A DNA stretch of 19,613 bases, taken from Savagea sp. Lineage in GTDB: Bacteria > Bacillota > Bacilli > Bacillales_A > Planococcaceae. The position numbers and the translations under genes were made by a program. The notes under the pieces were generated by a model. The model saw only the letters and a program-made list of their open reading frames with translations, was not told where the DNA came from and made no database searches. The stretch is from NCBI GenBank assembly GCA_030152585.1, contig JASLJC010000073.1, forward strand, positions 1-19,613, in the 5' to 3' direction. Positions 1-4,977 of this stretch are shown one piece after another. The first letter of the stretch is position 1. The number at the start of each line of letters is the position of its first letter.

Positions 1-72
1 GTAGATAGGTTCGAAGTGGAAGCTTAGTGATAAGTGGAGCGGACGAATACTAATCGGTCGAGGACTTAACCT
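1..72 (+). rRNA. 23S ribosomal RNA, 3' end (partial)
   Basis: The first ~72 bases match the conserved 3' terminus of Bacillales 23S rRNA, including the segment that ends in GAGGACTTAACC. The rest of the gene lies left of the window. The end is set by comparison with the remembered B. subtilis 3' end, so it may be off by a few bases. The gene is followed in the same direction by 5S rRNA and tRNAs, the usual rrn operon layout. Confidence 0.95.
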
Positions 73-141
73 TAAGTTTGATTATCGCAGCAATCAATGC
101 GCAGTTTTATTCAGTTTTGAGTGAGTTTTTAATAAAAAAGC

Positions 142-170
142 TTGCTTTTGAAAAACACTTATGTTATAAT
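142..170 (+). promoter_or_regulatory. Candidate SigA promoter in the 23S-5S spacer
   Basis: A -35-like TTGCTT (142-147) and a perfect -10 TATAAT (165-170) are separated by exactly 17 bases. A TGn extended -10 (162-164) sits directly before the TATAAT. The start of transcription would fall near 176-178, about 13 bases before mature 5S rRNA. This could give 5S and the 15 tRNAs a promoter independent of the upstream rrn promoters. It is inferred from sequence only. The spacer is AT-rich, which makes chance -10 boxes more likely. Confidence 0.5.
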
Positions 171-189
171 AATAAGTGTCCGAAAGAAG

Positions 190-305
190 TTTAGTAATGA
201 TAGCGAAGAGGTCACACCCGTTCCCATACCGAACACGGTAGTTAAGCTCTTCAGCGCCGATGGTAGTAGGTTATCATGACCTGTGAGAGTAGGACGTTGC
301 TAATC
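190..305 (+). rRNA. 5S ribosomal RNA
   Basis: This is a 116-base match to the Bacillus 5S consensus, with the conserved core GATAGCGAAGAGGTCACACC and the 3' segment GAGAGTAGGACG. The two ends pair as helix I (TTTAGTAAT with GTTGCTAATC, using G-T wobbles), which sets the boundaries. It lies between 23S rRNA and the tRNA cluster. Confidence 0.96.
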
Positions 306-315
306 TTTACATTAA

Positions 316-387
316 TCCGCAGTAGCTCAGTGGTAGAGCCCTCGGCTGTTAACCGAGTAGTCGTAAGTTCGAATCTTACCTGCGGAG
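316..387 (+). tRNA. tRNA-Asn (GTT)
   Basis: Full cloverleaf. The acceptor TCCGCAG pairs with CTGCGGA, the anticodon is GTT, the T-loop is TTCGAAT and the discriminator base is G. The 3' CCA is not encoded (CAA follows), so it must be added after transcription. It is the first tRNA of a trnD-like cluster. Confidence 0.97.
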
Positions 388-394
388 CAATTTT

Positions 395-481
395 GGAGAG
401 CTGTCCGAGTGGTCGAAGGAGCACGATTGGAAATCGTGTAGGCGGGCAACTGTCTCAAGGGTTCAAATCCCTTGCTCTCCG
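395..481 (+). tRNA. tRNA-Ser (GGA)
   Basis: Class II tRNA with a long variable arm. The acceptor GGAGAGC pairs with GCTCTCC, the anticodon loop is TTGGAAA (anticodon GGA) and the discriminator is G. CCA is not encoded (TAG follows). Confidence 0.96.
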
Positions 482-522
482 TAGAAACCAATCGGTACAT
501 ATAAATAAAGTTCAACAAGTTA

Positions 523-597
523 GGCCCCTTGGTCAAGCGGTTAAGACACCACCCTTTCACGGTGGTAACACGGGTTCGAGTCCCGTAGGGGTCACCA
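523..597 (+). tRNA. tRNA-Glu (TTC)
   Basis: The acceptor GGCCCCT pairs with AGGGGTC. The anticodon loop CTTTCAC gives TTC, and the T-loop is TTCGAGT. CCA is encoded. It is close to the B. subtilis tRNA-Glu sequence. Confidence 0.97.
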
Positions 598-601
598 TTT
601 T

Positions 602-677
602 GGAGGATTAGCTCAGCTGGGAGAGCACCTGCCTTACAAGCAGGGGGTCGGCGGTTCGATCCCGTCATCCTCCACCA
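602..677 (+). tRNA. tRNA-Val (TAC)
   Basis: The acceptor GGAGGAT pairs with ATCCTCC. The anticodon loop CTTACAA gives TAC. CCA is encoded. It begins five bases after the previous tRNA. Confidence 0.97.
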
Positions 678-688
678 TATATTATCAT

Positions 689-763
689 CGCGGAGTGGAG
701 CAGTGGCAGCTCGTCGGGCTCATAACCCGGAGGTCGTAGGTTCAAATCCTGCCTCCGCAACCA
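689..763 (+). tRNA. Initiator tRNA-fMet (CAT)
   Basis: The anticodon is CAT. Two initiator hallmarks are visible: an unpaired first acceptor position (C689 opposite A759) and three consecutive G-C pairs (GGG/CCC) below the anticodon loop. CCA is encoded. Confidence 0.96.
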
Positions 764-766
764 ATA

Positions 767-842
767 GGTCCCTTAGTGTAGCGGTTAACATGCCTGACTG
801 TCACGCAGGAGATCGAGGGTTCGATTCCCGTCGGGACCGCCA
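767..842 (+). tRNA. tRNA-Asp (GTC) with three disrupted stem pairs
   Basis: The anticodon loop CTGTCAC gives GTC. The position in the cluster, the discriminator G and the encoded CCA all fit tRNA-Asp. Three pairs are broken: T773 opposite C832 (acceptor pair 7-66), A797 opposite G805 (anticodon pair 31-39) and A816 opposite G830 (T-stem pair 50-64). The other tRNAs here pair well, apart from one weak pair in tRNA-Cys. The gene may still work, or it may be degenerating; sequencing error is also possible. Confidence 0.88.
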
Positions 843-861
843 TTTTAATTTAATACGTTGT

Positions 862-937
862 GGTTCAGTAGCTCAGTCGGTAGAGCAAAGGACTGAAAAT
901 CCTTGTGTCGGCGGTTCGATTCCGTCCTGAACCACCA
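862..937 (+). tRNA. tRNA-Phe (GAA)
   Basis: The acceptor GGTTCAG pairs with CTGAACC. The anticodon loop CTGAAAA gives GAA. T-stem pairing is complete and CCA is encoded. Confidence 0.97.
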
Positions 938-944
938 TTTATGT

Positions 945-1020
<76 letters not shown>

Positions 1021-1028
1021 TTTTTCAC

Positions 1029-1114
1029 GGTAGGGTAGCGAAGAGGCTAAACGCGGCGGACTGTAAATCCGCTCCCTTACGGGTTCAGGGGTTCGAATCC
1101 CTTCCCTACCACCA
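1029..1114 (+). tRNA. tRNA-Tyr (GTA)
   Basis: Class II tRNA with a long variable arm, 86 bases. The acceptor GGTAGGG pairs with CCCTACC. The anticodon loop CTGTAAA gives GTA. CCA is encoded. The body closely resembles B. subtilis tRNA-Tyr. Confidence 0.97.
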
Positions 1115-1135
1115 TTTTAATAATCCTTATATTGT

Positions 1136-1209
1136 AGGGGCATAGTTCAACGGTAGAATAGAGGTCTCCAAAACCTTTGGTGTGGGTTCGATTCCTACTG
1201 CCCCTGCCA
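1136..1209 (+). tRNA. tRNA-Trp (CCA)
   Basis: The acceptor AGGGGCA pairs with TGCCCCT. The anticodon loop CTCCAAA gives CCA. The discriminator is G and the 3' CCA is encoded. Confidence 0.97.
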
Positions 1210-1241
1210 TTTTTTATATTTTAAAAATAATATGATAATAT

Positions 1242-1318
1242 GGCGGTTGTGGCGAAGTGGTTAACGCATCGGATTGTGGTTCCGACATTCGTGGGTTCGA
1301 TTCCCATCAGCCGCCCCA
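1242..1318 (+). tRNA. tRNA-His (GTG), copy 1
   Basis: It has the extra 5' G (G-1, 1242) paired with C73 (1315), the identity element of tRNA-His. The anticodon loop TTGTGGT gives GTG. CCA is encoded. It is identical base for base to the second copy at 1359-1435. Confidence 0.97.
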
Positions 1319-1358
1319 TTTTAGACAATTTAATAGAGTGTAATGTAACTTTTATTAT

Positions 1359-1435
1359 GGCGGTTGTGGCGAAGTGGTTAACGCATCGGATTGTGGTTCC
1401 GACATTCGTGGGTTCGATTCCCATCAGCCGCCCCA
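1359..1435 (+). tRNA. tRNA-His (GTG), copy 2
   Basis: It is an exact duplicate of the tRNA-His at 1242-1318, including G-1 and the encoded CCA. The B. subtilis trnD cluster, which otherwise has the same order, has one His gene at this point, so this is an added copy. Confidence 0.97.
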
Positions 1436-1441
1436 TTATTT

Positions 1442-1513
1442 TGGGGTATAGCCAAGCGGTAAGGCAACGGACTTTGACTCCGTCATTCGTTGGTTCGAAT
1501 CCAGCTACCCCAG
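1442..1513 (+). tRNA. tRNA-Gln (TTG)
   Basis: The acceptor TGGGGTA pairs with TACCCCA. The anticodon loop CTTTGAC gives TTG. The discriminator is G. CCA is not encoded (TTA follows). Confidence 0.96.
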
Positions 1514-1521
1514 TTACATAT

Positions 1522-1596
1522 GCGGAAGTAGTTCAGTGGTAGAATACAACCTTGCCAAGGTTGGGGTCGCGGGTTCGAACCCCGTCTTCCGCTCCA
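1522..1596 (+). tRNA. tRNA-Gly (GCC)
   Basis: The acceptor GCGGAAG pairs with CTTCCGC. The anticodon loop TTGCCAA gives GCC. The discriminator is T and CCA is encoded. Confidence 0.97.
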
Positions 1597-1599
1597 AAT

Positions 1600-1670
1600 G
1601 GCGGCATAGCCAAGCGGTAAGGCACGGGTCTGCAACACCCTTACCACCGGTTCGATTCCGGTTGCCGCCT
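1600..1670 (+). tRNA. tRNA-Cys (GCA)
   Basis: The acceptor GGCGGCA pairs with TGCCGCC. The anticodon loop CTGCAAC gives GCA, and the discriminator is T. CCA is not encoded (TCA follows). The outermost anticodon-stem pair (27-43) is a C-T mismatch, and position 38 is C where Bacillus has A. It is the last gene of the cluster; the two Leu tRNAs that end B. subtilis trnD are absent here. Confidence 0.94.
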
Positions 1671-1677
1671 TCATCAA

Positions 1678-1706
1678 CTGTTAAGCAAATGCTTAGCAGT
1701 TTTTTT
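1678..1706 (+). terminator. Rho-independent terminator of the rRNA-tRNA operon
   Basis: A 9-bp stem (CTGTTAAGC with GCTTAGCAG, one G-T wobble) and a 4-base loop are followed by seven T residues. It begins eight bases after tRNA-Cys. Confidence 0.9.
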
Positions 1707-1713
1707 GTCGTTC

Positions 1714-1719
1714 TATAAT
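1714..1719 (+). promoter_or_regulatory. Perfect TATAAT -10 box before the structured RNA candidate
   Basis: TATAAT lies just after the tRNA terminator. No good -35 box is seen 16-18 bases upstream (GCTTAG at 17), so the promoter is weakly supported. Transcription would start near 1726 and run into the rod-like structure at 1738-1863. Confidence 0.35.
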
Positions 1720-1737
1720 ATTTGTTGGGGGCTTCTA

Positions 1738-1863
1738 CACAATTCCGCACGCCTGCATGCAAGACGTGAGGCTCGCTTTCAACTTGCTAAGCGGGAACTT
1801 GCTTAGGAAGTTGGAAGATTTCGCAATCCCATTGGCGTCCGCAAATCCGTACGGAATGGTGTG
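1738..1863 (+). ncRNA. Candidate structured non-coding RNA (rod-like fold, unidentified)
   Basis: The sequence folds into one long rod. The outer stem pairs 1738-1751 with 1848-1863 (13 pairs, one mismatch at 1748/1851, two bulged G at 1858-1859). The middle stem pairs 1758-1767 with 1835-1843. The apical stem pairs 1776-1785 with 1808-1817 (10 pairs) and 1788-1792 with 1801-1805, with loop GGGAACTT. A bubble (1768-1775 facing 1818-1834) separates the middle and apical stems. The stretch is more GC-rich than its surroundings and has no convincing protein gene. The rod with an internal bubble recalls 6S RNA, but it is shorter than the usual ~190 nt and I do not recognise the sequence. It does not carry the SRP RNA or RNase P core motifs. 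The strand is chosen from the TATAAT box and is not certain. Confidence 0.45.
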
Positions 1864-1915
1864 CATAAAAAACGCACGTCTCTCTAGGCGCTCTCGTTAT
1901 TATGATCAAATGAAT

Positions 1916-1952
1916 AAAAAACGTCCGACTCCTCATAAAAGGAATCGGACGT
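1916..1952. terminator. Inverted repeat, likely terminator
   Basis: A 13-base arm (ACGTCCGACTCCT, 1921-1933) pairs with 1940-1952 with one mismatch, around a 6-base loop. Six A residues precede and join the left arm, giving a T-run on the minus strand, where it looks like a good intrinsic terminator. On the plus strand only a weak T-rich tract (TACTTTTC) follows. It could end the candidate RNA or stop minus-strand read-through. Confidence 0.65.
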
Positions 1953-2097
1953 TACTTTTCATTTCATCAAAAAAATGGAAGAAAACTTCCTACAATTGTG
2001 AGATATCGTCATATTCATTGCCGTTGATTGGTTATTGGTCATTGGTCAAATATGAAAAGGTAACGTGTCATTGGTTGTAAACGTGTGAGATGAAATG

Positions 2098-2133
2098 AAA
2101 AGCCTTCCTCTCTTATAAGGAGGGAAGGCTTTT
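2098..2133. terminator. Bidirectional terminator
   Basis: The arms AAAAGCCTTCC (2098-2108) and GGAAGGCTTTT (2123-2133) pair perfectly, extended by a wobble pair. The A/T ends serve both directions. It sits 3 bases past the stop codon of the minus-strand gene 2137-2646 and most likely ends that operon. Confidence 0.85.
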
Positions 2134-2136
2134 ATT

Positions 2137-2646
2137 CTATCCGAAATATAATGTATCGTCAAATGGTAGTGTAACAGTATAATTTTTGGCGTTAATTAAA
2201 TTAGATAATTTATGTGCTTGTCGTTCGAGATGTTCTACTTTTTGTTCGTATGTTTCTGGATCGAACTTCGCTCTGTGTAATGTAGTTCCTGCTTCATTGA
2301 CACCGATTAATGATTCTTTTTCGGATTGAGCAAATTGTTGCATCCATTGCAGGTTCGTTCGGATTTGTTTCGCCCATTCAATCGCTTCGACAAGTGGAAT
2401 CGTTTCATTATCAAAAGTAATCGTTTCAGTACTATTGGCTTCATACATGAGTCGGTCAATTGTGCGAGCGTCGCGTTGGATACGTTCTAATTGTTGTTCG
2501 AGTTGTTCGAGTGTGACGGAAGTAGAAGAAAGTGTTTCTCCGTTTACGACGGTATCAAATGCGACATCTTGCATGCGATAAATGATAGATTGTTCTTTTT
2601 GGCGTAAAATACTTTTTAACTTAATTGCCTCTGCTAATGTGATCAA
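2137..2646 (-). CDS. DIP1984-family protein
   Basis: This 169-residue, mostly helical protein is recognised as the DIP1984 family from three features: the N-terminal LAEAIKLKSILRQK-type segment, the central segment with conserved Arg/Asn positions and a TETITF-like motif, and the C-terminal helix ending in NAKNYTVTLPF. Homologues are sometimes annotated as septicolysin-like; I know of no established function. The start is TTG at 2646, 7 bases after AAGGAG, which gives the expected N-terminus. The frame stays open upstream to 2769, but that part overlaps the previous gene and is not needed. The start codon lies 14 bases after the stop of the upstream gene 2661-3212, so the two are probably cotranscribed. 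A bidirectional terminator follows at once. Confidence 0.8.
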   Translation of the reverse strand: MITLAEAIKLKSILRQKEQSIIYRMQDVAFDTVVNGETLSSTSVTLEQLEQQLERIQRDARTIDRLMYEANSTETITFDNETIPLVEAIEWAKQIRTNLQWMQQFAQSEKESLIGVNEAGTTLHRAKFDPETYEQKVEHLERQAHKLSNLINAKNYTVTLPFDDTLYFG

Positions 2647-2660
2647 TTTTATAATCTCCT

Positions 2661-3212
2661 TTAGAGTAGCGTCACTCGTTGTTCGCCACCGTGTATTTGG
2701 TTGAAAAATTGAGCGGCTCGTTGCAAGCGATCTTCGATTGTTGTTGAATCTGTCGTAGGAGGAAAGCAAAAAAGATAAGTGACATCTTGCTGTCCTTCTT
2801 TTAAAGAAGGTGTCGCTTGTTGGAGCCAGCGTTCTATTTCTTTATTTGTTAACGTATGAGACGTTCCATTTAATAGAATGACAGGTATTTGAAATTGTAA
2901 GTTAAACAATACGTTCAAATCTTCCATACTTGTCGTCGTTTGTATCCAATCTTCTTCTGCAATTTTTTCAAACATTTGATAAAATGAAAAGGTCGAAAGA
3001 GGTGCAGATTGGAATTGTTGCAATATCCGAATCGATTGGTCGTACTGTTTAAAATCGTCGTCTCGTTCGGCTTCAAGTGAGAAAAATAGTTGTTCTTGAA
3101 AAAGCTGAAGACGTCCTTTGATCATTTGTGGGCTCCAACCATTCGTCGGTCCTATACATTGAAGAGCACCGATTTTAAAAAGTGGGGATTGTTTCGTTAC
3201 CCAGCGTATCAT
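2661..3212 (-). CDS. Hypothetical protein of unknown family
   Basis: A 183-residue protein starts at ATG 3212, preceded by AAAGGAGG 8 bases upstream. The frame continues to 3323 without a ribosome site, and that extension would overlap queG. I do not recognise the family. The composition is rich in Gln, Phe and Leu. The N-terminus (MIRWVTKQ) has no signal peptide or membrane segment. There is a possible sheet-forming stretch (FQIPVILLNG) near residue 115 and a YLFCFPP motif near 150, so a soluble alpha/beta protein is likely. It is the first gene of a two-gene operon with the DIP1984-family gene, divergent from queG with only 55 bases between start codons. The codon pattern and ribosome site support a real gene; the function is unknown. 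Confidence 0.75.
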   Translation of the reverse strand: MIRWVTKQSPLFKIGALQCIGPTNGWSPQMIKGRLQLFQEQLFFSLEAERDDDFKQYDQSIRILQQFQSAPLSTFSFYQMFEKIAEEDWIQTTTSMEDLNVLFNLQFQIPVILLNGTSHTLTNKEIERWLQQATPSLKEGQQDVTYLFCFPPTTDSTTIEDRLQRAAQFFNQIHGGEQRVTLL

Positions 3213-3243
3213 GGGTGAGTCCTCCTTTAAATAGAATATTTTA

Positions 3244-3272
3244 ATTTTAGCATAGAGGAGTGAGAAGTTGAA
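3244..3272 (-). promoter_or_regulatory. Weak candidate SigA promoter for the 3212-2137 operon
   Basis: Read on the minus strand, TTCAAC (3272-3267) and TAAAAT (3249-3244) are 17 bases apart. The -35 box is poor (3 of 6) and overlaps the queG start codon. Transcription would begin near 3237. If it is real, this operon and queG expression could interfere with each other. Confidence 0.3.
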
Positions 3273-4416
3273 TATTAAACAATTGCAACAAAGTGTTCGA
3301 GAGTATGCTTCGTATATCGGCATCGATAAAATTGGCTTTACGACAGCTGAACCGTTCGTCGAATTACGTGAACGATTAGAAAATCATCGTGCTCTCGGAT
3401 ATGAGTCGGGATTTGAAGAACCCGACTTAGAAAAGCGAACGACGCCGACGTTACTATTAGAAGGTGCAAAAAGTATTATTTCAATTGCAGTAGCGTATCC
3501 TTCTAAAATGGACGGAGGCGGGCCAAAAAGTACGAAAGAAGAACGAAGAGGTCTTTTCTGTCGCGCTTCGTGGGGAACGGATTATCATACCGTTTTGCAT
3601 GAAATGTTAGCAGAATTAGAAGCATATATTCAAATGCTCGTTCCAGAGGCAAAGTGTAAATCGATGGTCGACACAGGAGAGTTATCGGATCGAGCAGTTG
3701 CAGAAAGGGCCGGAATAGGTTGGTCAGGAAAAAACTGTTCGATTATAACACCGGAATTTGGCTCTTACGTCTATTTAGGCGAAATGATTACGACGATTCC
3801 ATTTGAGCCAGACGAGCCGTTAGAAGATGGTTGTGGCGACTGTACATTATGTATGGATGTATGTCCGACGAGCGCACTCGTTCAGCCTGGACAATTAAAT
3901 GCTCAGCGTTGTATCGCATATATTACACAAATTAAAGATCCTGTACCGCTAGAGTTTCGAGATAAAATTGGAAACCGTGTATACGGATGTGACACGTGTC
4001 AAATGGTATGTCCATATAACCGAAAGAAATATAATAATCACCAAGAAGCGTTTCAACCAGAAGGAGAGCTCGTTAAACCATTACTCCGGCCTTTACTAAC
4101 GTTATCAAATCGGCAATTTCAACGGAAGTTTGGCCATATGTCAGGAGCGTGGCGGGGGAAAAACCCGATTCAACGAAATGCGATTATCGCACTAGCTCAT
4201 TTTAAAGATGAAACGGCTATACCCGACTTAATCAAGTTATTAGAAGAAGATCATCGTCCGATGATTCGAATAACCGCAGCTTGGGCATTAGGTGAAATCG
4301 GTCATGAAGAAGGTAAACGTGCTTTACATCGCGTTTATGAAACAGAAGAGGATCGAGACGTTCGTATCGAAATTGAACGAGCTATACAACAAATGGAGAA
4401 AGAAGTGACGAAATGA
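3268..4416 (+). CDS. queG: Epoxyqueuosine reductase QueG
   Basis: QueG reduces epoxyqueuosine to queuosine at wobble position 34 of tRNAs with GUN anticodons (Asn, Asp, His, Tyr), using cobalamin and two [4Fe-4S] clusters. The 382-residue length is typical of Bacillales. Visible features: MVDTGELSDRA (133-143) holding the conserved Asp region of the active site; a first ferredoxin-like cysteine set CGDCTLCMDVCP (Cys189, 192, 195, 199); Cys215; and a second set CDTCQMVCP (Cys241, 244, 248). A C-terminal HEAT-repeat region spans about 295-378. The start is TTG at 3268, with GGAG 7 bases upstream. Four of the tRNAs it would act on (Asn, Asp, Tyr, His) are encoded just upstream. It overlaps trmL by ATGA. 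Confidence 0.96.
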   Translation: MNIKQLQQSVREYASYIGIDKIGFTTAEPFVELRERLENHRALGYESGFEEPDLEKRTTPTLLLEGAKSIISIAVAYPSKMDGGGPKSTKEERRGLFCRASWGTDYHTVLHEMLAELEAYIQMLVPEAKCKSMVDTGELSDRAVAERAGIGWSGKNCSIITPEFGSYVYLGEMITTIPFEPDEPLEDGCGDCTLCMDVCPTSALVQPGQLNAQRCIAYITQIKDPVPLEFRDKIGNRVYGCDTCQMVCPYNRKKYNNHQEAFQPEGELVKPLLRPLLTLSNRQFQRKFGHMSGAWRGKNPIQRNAIIALAHFKDETAIPDLIKLLEEDHRPMIRITAAWALGEIGHEEGKRALHRVYETEEDRDVRIEIERAIQQMEKEVTK

Positions 4417-4883
4417 CAATTCATATCGTATTATATCGTCCGGTCATTCCGGCGAATACAGGAAATATTGCTAGAACGTGTGCGGGAACGAACGTTCATT
4501 TACATTTAATTCGCCCGCTCGGGTTTTCAACAGAAGACAAAATGTTAAAACGAGCAGGTCTCGATTATTGGGAGCATGTTCATATTACGTATTACGACTC
4601 ACTTCAAGAGTTGTTCGATCGGTACGAAGGAAGTCGGTTTTATTATGTGACAAAATTCGGACAATCGATTTATAGCGATCACGATTATCGCGGAGACGAT
4701 GATCTCTTTTTTATTTTCGGTCAAGAAACGAAAGGACTTCCCGAAGAGTTGTTAACTGCACATCCTGAACGAACGATTCGCATTCCGATGGACGATACAC
4801 ATATCCGTTCGCTTAACTTATCAAATACGGCAGCGCTCGTCGTATATGAAGCACTACGTCAAAGAAATTTCCCAAAAATGTAA
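4413..4883 (+). CDS. trmL: tRNA (cytidine/uridine-34-2'-O)-methyltransferase TrmL
   Basis: A SPOUT-class methyltransferase of 156 residues (B. subtilis homologue CspR) that methylates the 2'-OH of the wobble base in tRNA-Leu isoacceptors. Motifs: N-terminal PVIPANTGNIARTCAGT (res 9-25), the SAM-binding knot with FIFGQETKGLPEE (about 100-112), and the C-terminal IRSLNLSNTAALVVYEALRQ (132-151). The ATG overlaps the queG stop (ATGA), so translation is probably coupled. Both genes modify position 34 of tRNA. No clear terminator is seen before the next gene. Confidence 0.95.
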   Translation: MTIHIVLYRPVIPANTGNIARTCAGTNVHLHLIRPLGFSTEDKMLKRAGLDYWEHVHITYYDSLQELFDRYEGSRFYYVTKFGQSIYSDHDYRGDDDLFFIFGQETKGLPEELLTAHPERTIRIPMDDTHIRSLNLSNTAALVVYEALRQRNFPKM

Positions 4884-4977
4884 TATTTACAAGGAACGTG
4901 AGTCTTTTTTCTTAAAATATAGAATATAGAAAGAGGAATATGGTATGATGAAAGGGAATAATGAAGGAGGGATTGTA

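Larger units (their letters stand above)
1239..1437 (+). repeat. Tandem 82-bp direct repeat holding two tRNA-His genes
   Basis: Positions 1239-1320 and 1356-1437 are identical over 82 bases at an offset of 117. The identity covers the whole tRNA-His plus three upstream and two downstream bases, then stops. The 35-base spacer between the copies is AT-rich and unlike the sequence before copy 1. The repeat is confined to the tRNA, so the flanks have diverged or the copies are kept alike by gene conversion. Confidence 0.95.

Noticed and set aside
2027..2047. Three tandem 7-base units (ATTGGTY) resembling iterons
   Set aside because: Only three short copies, with no replication gene or AT-rich unwinding element nearby; too little to call a functional repeat.
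1757..2080. Open reading frame of 107 codons in the gene-free stretch after the tRNAs
   Set aside because: It has no ribosome site, its composition is unlike the neighbours, it crosses the structured RNA candidate and a terminator-like repeat, and it matches no known family.
4913..4941. TAAA followed by GAGGAATAT as a SigD promoter for the chemoreceptor gene
   Set aside because: The -10 matches GCCGATAT poorly at any allowed spacing, and the supposed box overlaps a ribosome-site-like AAGAGG.
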